Shown here piece by piece: positions 1 to 8,099 of a stretch of DNA of 64,000 nucleotides. The stretch covers positions 1 to 64,000 of the forward strand of contig JAFGHS010000042.1 in assembly GCA_016930075.1 (NCBI GenBank), written 5' to 3'. The notes under the pieces are model-generated. The model saw only the letters and a program-made list of their open reading frames with translations. It had not been told where the DNA came from and did no database searches. Source of the stretch: Deltaproteobacteria bacterium. Lineage in GTDB: Bacteria > Desulfobacterota > Syntrophia > Syntrophales > JAFGHS01. Numbering within the stretch: position 1 is the stretch's first letter; each line of letters opens with the position of its first letter. The translations under genes were made by a program, and so were the position numbers.

Positions 1-900
1 CATCTTCCTCGACTCTGTGCTTGACATCCTCCTTGGCTTTTCGTTTGGCTTCTTCGGCTTCCCGCCTGGCTTCCTCGGCCTCCCGTCTGGCTTCATCGGC
101 TTCCCGCCGGGCCTCTTCGGCCTCTTTCCTTGCTTCTTCGGCCTTTCGATTGGCTTCCTCTTCGATTATCTTTTTAGCCTCTTCTTCGGCCTTTCGTCTG
201 ATTTCTTCTTCAGCTTTTCTTTTGGCCTCTTCGGCCTTTCGTCTGATTTCCTCTTCAGCTCTCCGTTTAGATTCTTCTTCGGCTTTTAGTCTTGTTTCTT
301 CTTCGGCTTTTCGCCTGGCTTCCTCTTCTGCCTTGCGACGCGCCTCTTCTTCAGCTTTTTGTTTGGCCTCTTCTTCAGCCCTGCGTTTTGCTTCCTCAGC
401 TTCTTGTCTGGCTTCCTCGGCTTCCCGCCTGGCTTCTTCAGCCTCCCGCCTGGCTTCCTCGACTTCCCGTCTGGCCTCTTCGGCCTCCCGCATAGCTTCT
501 TCGGCCTTTCGCGAAGCTTCTTCCTGAGCCTTGCGCTTGGTTTCCTCGGCAGCCATAAGGCGGGTTTCTTCTTCGGCTCTTCGTTTGGCCTCCTCTTCGT
601 TCCGGCGCCGTGCATCTTCCTCGACTCTGTGCTTGACATCCTCCTTGGCTTTTCGTTTGGCTTCTTCGGCTTCCCGCCTGGCTTCGTCGGCCTCCCGCCT
701 GGCTTCCTCAGCTTCCCGCCGGGCTTCTTCGGCCTCTTTCCGGGCTTCTTCGGCCCTTCGATTGGCTTCCTCTTCGATTATCTTTTTAGCCTCTTCTTCG
801 GCCTTTCGCCTGATTTCTTCCTCAGCTTTCCTTCTTGCCTCGTCGGCCTTTTGTCTGATTTCTTCCTCGGCTTTTCGTTTAGCTTCCTCGTCGGCCTTTC
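1..900. repeat. 612-bp-offset internal duplication in the MORN/helix gene
   Basis: The stretch beginning CATCTTCCTCGACTCTGTG at base 1 recurs at base 613 and remains very similar for roughly 290 bases. The offset of 612 bp equals 204 codons, so the duplication keeps the reading frame and repeats a ~204-residue unit. The first copy may extend beyond the left edge. Confidence 0.85.
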
Positions 901-2686
901 GCCTGGCTTCCTCGTCGGCTTTTCGTTTAGCCTCCTCTTCGGCCTTTCGAATGGCGGCCTCTTCCTCAGCTTTCCGTCTGGCCGTCTCTTCAGCCTTGCG
1001 CCGCGCCGCCTCCGCCGCTTTACGTTTGGCGTCTTTTACCGCCCTCTGTCTTGCTTCTTCCAGGGCTTTGCGTTTGGCCTCTTCTTTGGTCTTACGCCGG
1101 ATCTCGTCCTCGGCCTTGCGTCTGGCTTCGTCTTCGGCCTTTCGCCGTGCAGCCTCCGCTGCTTTACGTTTGGCGTCTTTTACCGCCCTCTGTCTTGCTT
1201 CTTCCAGGGCTTTGCGTTTGGCCTCTTCCTTGGCCTTACGCCGGATATCTTCTTCGGCCTTTCGCCGGGCTTCCTCTTCGGCTTTTCGCCGTGCAGCTTC
1301 CTCTGCTTTACGTCTGGCGTCTTTTGCCGCCCTCTGTCTTGCTTCCTCCAGGGCCTTGCGTTTGGCTTCTTCTTCGACCTTTCGTCTTGCCTCTTTTTCG
1401 GCCTTTCGTCTTATTTCTTCTTCCGCCCTGCGTGCAGCTTCCTCTTCAGCTTTTCGTATTGCCTCTTCCTCGGCTTTACGTTTGGTTTCCTCGGCTTCCC
1501 TCCTTGCTTCTTCCGCCTCCTGCCTTGCTTTTTCTGCTTCTCGTCTTGCTTCCTCGGCCTCTCGTCTTGCTTCCTCGGCTTCCCGTTTGGCTTCCTGCGC
1601 CTTGCGTTTGGCTTCCTCTTCGGCCTCTCGTCTTGCTTCCTCGGCCTCCCGCCAGGCTTCTTCCGCTCTGCGTTTAGCTTCCTCTTCTGCCTTTCGCCTG
1701 GCTTCCTCGATCTTGCGCCTGGCTTCCTCGTCGGCTTGACGTTTAGCTGCTTCTTCCGCTTCTCGTCTGGCTTCCTCAACCTTGCGCTTAGCTTCCTCTT
1801 CCGCCCTGCGCCGTGCTTCTGCAACTTCTCGTTTGGCTTCCTCTTCGGCTTTTAGTTTGGCTTCCTCTTCGGCTTTTTGCCTTGCCTTCTCCGCTTCTCG
1901 CGCTGCTTCTTCGACCTTGCGTTTAGCTTCCTCTTCGGCTTTTAGTGTAGCTTCTTGCTCCGCCTTGCGTATGGCTTCTTCTGCCTCCCGCTTGGCCTTT
2001 TCCGCCTCTTTTCTTGCTTCTTCCGCCTGTCGCCTTGCTTCCCCGGCCTCTTTCCTTGCTTCTTCCGCCTCTCGCTTAGCTTCCTCCGCCCTGCGTTTAG
2101 CTTCCTCTTGGGCTTTAAGGATGGCCTCTTCTTTTGCCTTGCGTATCGCTTCTTCCGCCTCTCGCTTGGCCTTTTCTTCCCTGCGTTTAGCTTCTTCTTC
2201 GGCTTTTTGCCTGGCTTCTTCTTCCCTGCGTTTAGTTTCCTCCGCCTTGCGTTTAGTTTCTTCTTCGGCTTTTCGCCTGGCTTCTTCTTCCCTGAGCCTT
2301 GCTTCCTCTTCTGCTTTGAGTTTGGCTTCTTTCTCTTCCGCTGCCTTGCGCCTGGCTTCTTCTTCCTCCCGGTGTTTATCTTCTTCTTCGTATCTGAGTT
2401 TTGTCCTGAAATCGGTTTCTTTGCCTTGATCCCAGCTGCTTTCCCATTGAGTTCCGTCAGGTGAAATGAAGATGCCCTTTCCATGCGGCAGGTTATTGCG
2501 CCATTGGCCCTTGTAGCTGCTGTTGTCCGGCCATGTAAAGACGCCTTCGCCTTCCATGTTTCCGTCAACAAACTCGCCGTCGTAACGACTGCCGTCGGGC
2601 CAGACCAACGTCCCCTTGCCGCTGAAGTTTGGTTCCCTCCAGCTTAAGCAATATTTTGTCTCTTCTGTTGATCCTTTTGTCAGCAT
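1..2686 (-). CDS. MORN-repeat protein with very long charged helix (partial, runs off the left edge)
   Basis: The frame opens at ATG 2686 and stays open to base 1 (about 895 residues seen, C-terminus missing); a stop lies just upstream of the ATG. Residues ~15-95 contain about three MORN-type repeats (for example YDGEFVDGNMEGEGVFTW and YKGQWRNNLPHGKGIF). From ~residue 97 on, the protein is almost only E, A, R and K in patterns such as EEARRKAEEEAKRKAEE, predicting a very long coiled coil or single alpha-helix. There is no signal peptide, so it is probably cytoplasmic or membrane-associated through the MORN part. The ORF track shows only shadow frames here because no stop falls in the window. 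The frame was checked at ~2400, ~1018 and ~58. No clear Shine-Dalgarno precedes the start. MORN modules bind lipids or proteins in known cases; the role here is unknown, perhaps a scaffold or filament. Confidence 0.85.
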   Translation of the reverse strand, partial: MLTKGSTEETKYCLSWREPNFSGKGTLVWPDGSRYDGEFVDGNMEGEGVFTWPDNSSYKGQWRNNLPHGKGIFISPDGTQWESSWDQGKETDFRTKLRYEEEDKHREEEEARRKAAEEKEAKLKAEEEARLREEEARRKAEEETKRKAEETKRREEEARQKAEEEAKRREEKAKREAEEAIRKAKEEAILKAQEEAKRRAEEAKREAEEARKEAGEARRQAEEARKEAEKAKREAEEAIRKAEQEATLKAEEEAKRKVEEAAREAEKARQKAEEEAKLKAEEEAKREVAEARRRAEEEAKRKVEEARREAEEAAKRQADEEARRKIEEARRKAEEEAKRRAEEAWREAEEARREAEEEAKRKAQEAKREAEEARREAEEARREAEKARQEAEEARREAEETKRKAEEEAIRKAEEEAARRAEEEIRRKAEKEARRKVEEEAKRKALEEARQRAAKDARRKAEEAARRKAEEEARRKAEEDIRRKAKEEAKRKALEEARQRAVKDAKRKAAEAARRKAEDEARRKAEDEIRRKTKEEAKRKALEEARQRAVKDAKRKAAEAARRKAEETARRKAEEEAAIRKAEEEAKRKADEEARRKADEEAKRKAEEEIRQKADEARRKAEEEIRRKAEEEAKKIIEEEANRRAEEARKEAEEARREAEEARREADEARREAEEAKRKAKEDVKHRVEEDARRRNEEEAKRRAEEETRLMAAEETKRKAQEEASRKAEEAMREAEEARREVEEARREAEEARREAEEARQEAEEAKRRAEEEAKQKAEEEARRKAEEEARRKAEEETRLKAEEESKRRAEEEIRRKAEEAKRKAEEEIRRKAEEEAKKIIEEEANRKAEEARKEAEEARREADEARREAEEARREAEEAKRKAKEDVKHRVEED
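1019..1378. repeat. 144-bp tandem repeat (48 residues) inside the helix gene
   Basis: TTTACGTTTGGCGTC-type sequence occurs at 1019, 1163 and 1307 (TTTACGTCTGGCG in the third), exactly 144 bp apart. Each copy continues with GCCCTCTGTCTTGCTTC and encodes, on the minus strand, a unit containing KRKALEEARQRA. The period is 48 codons, so frame is kept. The third copy is the most diverged and seems shortened. Confidence 0.8.
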
Positions 2687-3102
2687 AATATATATAAGTG
2701 GTTATTTCTAATCATGCTTCATTGATGATGCCGTATAAGTCGCAAGTCGACAAATATCCTGAATCATCATGCCGGCCAAAGCAGAATTCCCCAAAATACA
2801 AATGTCAGCAGAACAATTTTGGAACATGTTTACCCCAGAGTGACGGCATTTTACGAGTTCATCATGCGCTTATATTGTCATACAGCAGGATTCATTCCAA
2901 AAAAGAGATTATGGTATTAAATTAACTTTTCGACTTTAGAAAAAATGTCTTTGTATGTCAAAGGAAAAGAACTTTTCGGGCATGGCAGACAGCGGATCTT
3001 TACTTTTCCCGCTGATTCGGGTACACATGGCAATCACTGGGCTTAATCAAAAAAATTCAGCATCATCGCAGCAGACAGTTCAATTTGGGGGAGGGAAACG
3101 AC
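2687..3102. other. Intergenic region between divergent genes
   Basis: This AT-richer gap lies between the minus-strand MORN gene and the plus-strand M16 protease gene, so it should hold promoters for both. I see no convincing -35/-10 pair, RNA gene or conserved ORF. The 75-codon ORF at 2698-2925 has no ribosome binding site and no recognisable motif. A strong purine run (GGGGGAGGG, ~3087-3095) is the ribosome binding site of the next gene. Confidence 0.5.
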
Positions 3103-6078
3103 GTGATCAATGAGGCAAATTGTCCGGAGGCGCAGCTATCCGTGGGAGAAAAATTCCATGGGTTTCATGTGTTAAGGGTTGAAAAGATTAGTGATATCAG
3201 GGTGACGGCCTATGAAATAGAGCATGACAAAACCGGCGCGAAGATCATCCATCTGCACTGTGACGATAAGGAAAACCTCTACGCCGTCGGTTTCCGGACG
3301 CCGCCGAAAGATTCAACCGGAGTGCCGCATATCCTTGAACATTCCGTTCTGGCCGGGTCCGACCGATACCCCCTGAAGGATGCCTTCAATGAATTGATCA
3401 AGGGCACTCTCCAGACGTTTCTCAATGCCTTTACCTATCCCGACAAGACCGTTTACCCCGTAGCGAGTCAGGAACGAATGGATTTTTACAATCTCGCCCG
3501 CGTTTATACCGATCTGGTTTTAAAACCGAGATTGCTCAAAGAAACCTTTTGTCAGGAGGGACATCACGTCGAGGTCCTTGATCAGGATGACGGCAGCGTT
3601 CATCTCATGATTTCCGGGATCGTTTATAATGAAATGAAAGGCGCCTATTCCTCGCCCGAATCGCTCCTGTATAAATCCGTCCAGGAAAATCTGTACAACG
3701 ACAGCGATTATGCCCACGATTCCGGCGGCGATCCCGATGTGATTCCATCCCTTACTTATGAACAGTTCAAGGAATTCCATAAGCTGTACTATTCGCCGAC
3801 GAACGCCCGGTTTTTCATTTATGGCGACATCCCGACCAGGGATCACCTGATATTTTTGGAAGAGATGCTCGCGGGATTTGATCGCGTGGCTGTGGATTCA
3901 TCGGTGAGAAGTCAGGCGAGATGGTCTGAGCCGAAGTCCGTCAAGGCTTTTTATCCCATCGGGAAGGATGAAGATATTCAAGGGAAAACCTATGTCAATC
4001 TCGCCTGGATGATGACGGAGAACACGGATTATGAAACGGTGGTTCTTCTCGAAATCGTTTCCGCCATGCTGGTGGGGAGCGCTGCGGGGCCGCTTCGCAA
4101 GGCCCTGATCGATTCGGGTCTTGGCCAGGACCTTTCGCCGGTAACGGGTCTGGAAAGGGATTTGAAACAGCTCTGCTTTGCCGTGGGCCTGCGGGGCTCC
4201 GAGGCGGACAGGGCGTCCAAGATTGAGGACCTGATATTTGACACCCTGCGTGCGGTCGCTCAATCGGGATTTGACAAAGACCTGGTCGAAGGAACGCTGC
4301 ACCAGATTGAATTTCACGGCAAGGAAATCAGCCGCGGCGTTTATCCTTACGGCATCGTCCTCATGGGCAGAGCCTTCCATACCTGGCTCTATGACGGCGA
4401 CCCCTTCGTCGGACTCCATTTTTCCAAAATCATCGAGGATATACGAAGCAAATGGACGGCAGACCCGCGATTGTTCCAAGGTGTCATCGAGCGCTGGTTT
4501 TTAAATAATCCCCATCGCCTCCTGGCGGTGATGGAGCCGAGCAGGACGTACCAGGACGACCGGGAAGAGGCCTTCAAAAGAAAAATGGCGGAAATGAAAG
4601 AGCGGTTATCTGCCGAAGAGATTGACAGGATAAGAACCGAGACGAATGCCCTGCGGACCTTCCAGAGTGAACCGGATTCGGATGAAGCCCAGGCGACGCT
4701 TCCGAAACTCAACATTTCCGACATCTCCCGGGCCGTCGAAACGATTCCGACAGCCCATGCGGCAATCAGCGACGCGCCGGCCATGCTGCATGACCTTTTT
4801 ACGAACGGGATTGCCTATCTGGATATGGCTTTCGATATCAGCGACATCCCGGATGAGCTTCTTTCATACCTGCCTCTTTTAGCGAAGCTTTCGATTAATA
4901 TGGGCGCCGCCGGTCTGACCTATGAGGAAATGTCCAAACGCATTGCCTTAAAGACGGGGGGCATATCGTGTGCGCTGGAATCGGGTCTCCGGGCCGACGG
5001 TCCCGGCCATTGGCAGAAGATGATCTTTCGCGTTAAGGCTCTTTATCGGAATATCCCGGACGCCGTTCAGATTCTGTCCGATATTTTTCTGAAAGGGGAC
5101 ATGACCGATGAAAATCGCCTGAAGGATTTGATCCTGGAAAAAAAGAACGGCCTTCATGCCTCCGTTGTTCCGTCCGGCCATGTATTTGCCAGGCGTACGG
5201 CGGGCGCGGGGCTGTCCGTGCCGGCCTATCTCGATGAGGTATGGCACGGCGCGACACAGTTGCGATTCATCAACAATGTGGCCAAAAAATTTCCGGAAAC
5301 GAAAGAAGACCTGCGGAAGAAACTTGAATTTCTTAAGGAAAAGTTATTCAACAAAAAAAGGCTGCTGTTGAATCTTTCAGCGGACCAGGAAGGGCTTGAC
5401 CTCCTTTCCGAAAGTGTTTTGCCCCTTGTCGGTCGGCTTTCGGGGGACATGAATGTGGGAGATCTTCCAACGCTTCCTTTGCAGCCCCGCCATGCGGGTG
5501 TTGCCGTTTCCGCCCAGGTATCCTATGTCGCCCAGGTCTGGCCGGCGCCTACTTACGCCGATCCGGCGTGTGCGTCTTTGTTTCTTGCCTCCCGGCTTTT
5601 ATCCAGCGGCTACCTGTACAAGCATATCAGGGTCCAGGGCGGGGCATACGGCGGCTCTTCCGCGTATAGTCCGTTAAGCGGCCTGCTGGCCTTCATTTCC
5701 TATCGGGACCCCCATATCCGGGAAACCTTGAAAGTCTACCGGGAGGCCGTCGAATCCATCACACAGCAACCGGTATCTTTGGAGGACCTTGAAAAAGCCA
5801 TCATCGGAACCATCGGCGCCCTCGATCGGCCCATGGACCCCTCAAGCCGGGGATATGCCGCCATGATTCGCGAATTCAGCGGTTTGACCGATGAGACGCG
5901 GAAACAGTTTCGCGGTCGAATCCTTGACATGGCGCCGGAGAAACTCCGGGAAGATGTCTGCCGGTATTTCCCGCAGGTTTTGAATGCGGGTGTTATCGCC
6001 GTCTATTCATCCGATGAGAACCTTTGCAAGGCCAATGAAACGTTGGAGCCGAAGCTCCCTGCGGAAGCACTGGTGTGA
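3103..6078 (+). CDS. Presequence-protease (PreP) type zinc metallopeptidase, family M16C
   Basis: The protein is about 991 residues, the normal size for the one-chain M16C/PreP peptidases, which degrade short unstructured peptides inside a closed two-half chamber. The inverted zinc motif HxxEH is visible as HILEH at residues 76-80, followed by SVLAGSDRYP, and the distal metal-ligand region is NEMKGAYSSPES near residue 180. The second half contains the typical M16 C-terminal domain (GGAYGGSSAYSP). No signal peptide is seen, so a cytoplasmic peptide-clearing role is likely. The ORF track starts at TTG 3085, but GTG 3103 sits 8-9 bases after GGGGGAGGG and is the better start. Confidence 0.9.
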   Translation: MINEANCPEAQLSVGEKFHGFHVLRVEKISDIRVTAYEIEHDKTGAKIIHLHCDDKENLYAVGFRTPPKDSTGVPHILEHSVLAGSDRYPLKDAFNELIKGTLQTFLNAFTYPDKTVYPVASQERMDFYNLARVYTDLVLKPRLLKETFCQEGHHVEVLDQDDGSVHLMISGIVYNEMKGAYSSPESLLYKSVQENLYNDSDYAHDSGGDPDVIPSLTYEQFKEFHKLYYSPTNARFFIYGDIPTRDHLIFLEEMLAGFDRVAVDSSVRSQARWSEPKSVKAFYPIGKDEDIQGKTYVNLAWMMTENTDYETVVLLEIVSAMLVGSAAGPLRKALIDSGLGQDLSPVTGLERDLKQLCFAVGLRGSEADRASKIEDLIFDTLRAVAQSGFDKDLVEGTLHQIEFHGKEISRGVYPYGIVLMGRAFHTWLYDGDPFVGLHFSKIIEDIRSKWTADPRLFQGVIERWFLNNPHRLLAVMEPSRTYQDDREEAFKRKMAEMKERLSAEEIDRIRTETNALRTFQSEPDSDEAQATLPKLNISDISRAVETIPTAHAAISDAPAMLHDLFTNGIAYLDMAFDISDIPDELLSYLPLLAKLSINMGAAGLTYEEMSKRIALKTGGISCALESGLRADGPGHWQKMIFRVKALYRNIPDAVQILSDIFLKGDMTDENRLKDLILEKKNGLHASVVPSGHVFARRTAGAGLSVPAYLDEVWHGATQLRFINNVAKKFPETKEDLRKKLEFLKEKLFNKKRLLLNLSADQEGLDLLSESVLPLVGRLSGDMNVGDLPTLPLQPRHAGVAVSAQVSYVAQVWPAPTYADPACASLFLASRLLSSGYLYKHIRVQGGAYGGSSAYSPLSGLLAFISYRDPHIRETLKVYREAVESITQQPVSLEDLEKAIIGTIGALDRPMDPSSRGYAAMIREFSGLTDETRKQFRGRILDMAPEKLREDVCRYFPQVLNAGVIAVYSSDENLCKANETLEPKLPAEALV

Positions 6079-6086
6079 GTGGAGAT

Positions 6087-6114
6087 GTGAGGACAGATTT
6101 AAAACTGTCCCCAC
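6087..6114. repeat. Inverted repeat GTGaGGACAG / CTGTCCcCAC
   Basis: A hairpin with a stem of about nine pairs (one mismatch) and loop ATTTAAAA lies between the protease stop and the MFS gene start. No T-run follows, so it is more likely a REP-type repeat or transcript-stabilising hairpin than a classical terminator. The GGGACAG core resembles other GGGAC hairpins in this window. Confidence 0.6.
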
Positions 6115-6138
6115 GGGGTCGCCTGTCATGGGAAGGTA

Positions 6139-7305
6139 ATGATGATCAGTCCGGCAAAAGGTTTATTTTATCTCATCGAATTTATTAATTGCTACGCTGC
6201 CGTTTACTATTCCAATTTCCTCTTTTTTTACCTGCGGCGCACACTCGGTTTCGGCGAGGTTGAAAACCTGCTGACGGCGGCCCTTGGCGGGGTTGTCTAT
6301 ATGATCGCGTCCTGGCAGGGCGGCCGGTATGCCGATCGTTATGGATGTATCCGGATGCTCTATATCGGTTTTGCCGGCGTCATGGCATCCCTGGTTCTGG
6401 GGATGCTGTTTTCCGGATCAACGGCCCAGGTTATTATATTTTGTTTATGGAACATGGCTGTTTGTTTGATCTGGCCGTCTCTTGAAGCGCTGATCAGCGA
6501 CCGGGCGGGCGCGTCGCTGTCGAAGATGGTCGGCATCTACAATATCACCTGGGCGGCCGGCGGGGCGGTGGGATATTTTACGGCGGGCATCCTGCTTGAG
6601 AAAATGGGCATGGCAAGCCTGTTCTGGTTTCCCCTTGGCCTCACGGTCATTGAGCTTGCCTTACTGCTGTTCGCTGCCGGGCGGCTGAAAGAAGAACACG
6701 ATTGTCAGGATCTTGATGCGCCTGAGCCTTCGGCGTTTCGTCCGGCAGAAGCCGACCGGTTTCTGCGGATGGCCTGGTTTGCCAATCCTTTTTGCTATGT
6801 GGCGATCAATACCGTCATTCCGTTAATTCCCTCCATCGCCGATAAGCTGGCACTGTCAACAGCCGTGGCGGGCATGGTCTGCTCCCTGTGGATGTTTGCC
6901 CGGCTGGCGGCATTTGCCATCCTGTGGCGCTGGGCGGGATGGCATTACCGTTTCCGTTGGCTGGCGGCGGCGTTTATCCTGATGATTGTCTGTTTTTTTG
7001 GGTTTCTTCTGGCGCAATCCGTCTGGCTGCTTATGGCTGCAGAAGTCGGTTTTGGGTTCTCCATCGGTCTTGTGTACTACTCATCGCTTTACTATTCCAT
7101 GCATGCGTCGGAAAAGCAGGGTTCAAACGCCGGCCTTCATGAAGCGATGATGGGCGGCGGGCTGTTTTTAGGCCCCGCCATCGGAGCGGCCGCCCTTTAT
7201 CTGGCCCCGGCCGCCGCAGGCATCGGCGCCTGGTCTGTAGGCGGTCTGCTCTGCGCCGGATTTTCGGGTTTGCTTTTTATGAGTCATTACCGGATAAAGT
7301 CATAA
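6139..7305 (+). CDS. MFS transporter
   Basis: This 388-residue protein has about twelve hydrophobic segments and the MFS inter-helix loop motif, seen as GGRYADRYG after the second segment. Such proteins are inner-membrane secondary transporters; the substrate cannot be read from sequence. A GGAAGG ribosome binding site precedes the ATG pair at 6139/6142. The gene lies 60 bp after the protease gene with only a hairpin between, so co-transcription is possible. The two halves are joined by a charged loop around residues 185-210 (KEEHDCQDLDAPEPS). Confidence 0.85.
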   Translation: MMISPAKGLFYLIEFINCYAAVYYSNFLFFYLRRTLGFGEVENLLTAALGGVVYMIASWQGGRYADRYGCIRMLYIGFAGVMASLVLGMLFSGSTAQVIIFCLWNMAVCLIWPSLEALISDRAGASLSKMVGIYNITWAAGGAVGYFTAGILLEKMGMASLFWFPLGLTVIELALLLFAAGRLKEEHDCQDLDAPEPSAFRPAEADRFLRMAWFANPFCYVAINTVIPLIPSIADKLALSTAVAGMVCSLWMFARLAAFAILWRWAGWHYRFRWLAAAFILMIVCFFGFLLAQSVWLLMAAEVGFGFSIGLVYYSSLYYSMHASEKQGSNAGLHEAMMGGGLFLGPAIGAAALYLAPAAAGIGAWSVGGLLCAGFSGLLFMSHYRIKS

Positions 7306-7338
7306 GCAGTGTTCGCTTTTTAAAAAGGAGGTGGACCT

Positions 7339-7584
7339 ATGGCGAAGGTGATAGAGAAACGATGGACCGTAATGGTCTATCTGGCAGGCGACAACAATCC
7401 GGACAGCCCAGGGGGTGGTGTCCCCCTCCGACGGGATTGCAGGCAGTGGTGTCCCTCGCTGGCGGGGTGCAGCCCTCTTACGGGAGTGCAGGGGGTACGC
7501 CGGCGGGGTGCAGCGAGTGGTGTCCCCCTCCGGCGGGGGTGCAGGGGTTGGTGTCCCCCTCTGGAGGGGGCCAGGGGGAGGTAG
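7339..7584 (+). pseudogene. Broken start of a clostripain-like (C11-type) peptidase gene
   Basis: A perfect ribosome binding site (AAGGAGG, 7 bases before ATG 7339) drives an ORF whose first ~23 residues, including KRWTVMVYLAGDNNPDS, match the usual N-terminus of clostripain-family proteins (WTVMVYxAxDN). After that the frame enters GC-rich hairpin repeats and encodes only low-complexity P/G/R sequence before stopping at residue 81. The catalytic His and Cys regions of the family are absent. I infer that repeat insertion or expansion removed most of the gene. Family assignment rests on a short N-terminal motif, so it is tentative. The next gene encodes another clan-CD fold (CHAT). Confidence 0.55.
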
Positions 7585-8060
7585 GCTTCTGATGCGGCTG
7601 CAATAGAAGAGGTATTAACAAATATTCAGAGGCTGCAAGAAAGATTGAATAGTTGGGGGTATTTACCACCTCCGTCACTTTGTGACACCTCCGCCAGCGG
7701 AGGACATTCGCCTTTTTTCGTGAAGCGTGCCGCGTTGCTCGTAAAGCGGAAAAACAGCAGCCCCTGCTTTGTCCCCCACCGGCAAGGGTGTAGGGAGTAG
7801 TGTCTCCCTCCGATGGGAGTGCAGGGAGCGGTGTTCCCCTCTGACGGGGGTGCAGGGGTTGGTGTCCCCCTCTGGAGGGGGCCAGGGGGAGGTAGGCTTC
7901 TGATGCGGCTGCAATTGAAGAGGTATTGACAAATATTCAGGGCTTGTTGGTGGCGGTGAAAAAGATGCCACTACCAGGGCTGCAAGAAGGATTGAAAGGA
8001 TTATGAAAACATCGTACCACCCCCTGCCCCCGCCGGTAGGGGATAAATGAGGACGGTGCG
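7409..8060. repeat. Array of GC-rich ~30-bp hairpin repeats with a 311-bp direct duplication
   Basis: Variants of GTGGTGTCCCCCTCCGGCGGG followed by GGTGCAGG recur about eight times in two clusters (7409-7600 and ~7785-7900). The unit CCCCCTCTGGAGGGGG folds as a perfect 7-bp stem. A stretch of about 80 bases starting GTGTCCCCCTCTGGAGGG is present at 7551 and again at 7862, offset 311. Each copy ends in GCGGCTGCAAT(A/T)GAAGAGGTATT and then a short protein-like reading (NKYSEAARKIE stop in the first; DKYSGLVGGGEKDATTRAARR in the second). A related G/C-rich piece lies at ~8020-8075. No intact gene is seen in this stretch. Confidence 0.75.
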
Positions 8061-8099
8061 GGGGATGCGGGGGGTGGACAACCAAAAGAGGTGACAGAA

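Noticed and set aside
17-2571. Long ORFs on both strands in the ORF track (up to 498 aa) in the repeat region
   Set aside because: They are shadow frames of the low-complexity minus-strand MORN/helix gene, encoding only L/S/F/P- or K/R/P-rich sequence without ribosome binding sites.
2698-2925. 75-codon plus-strand ORF in the gap before the M16 protease gene
   Set aside because: No ribosome binding site, no motif, and composition like intergenic DNA.
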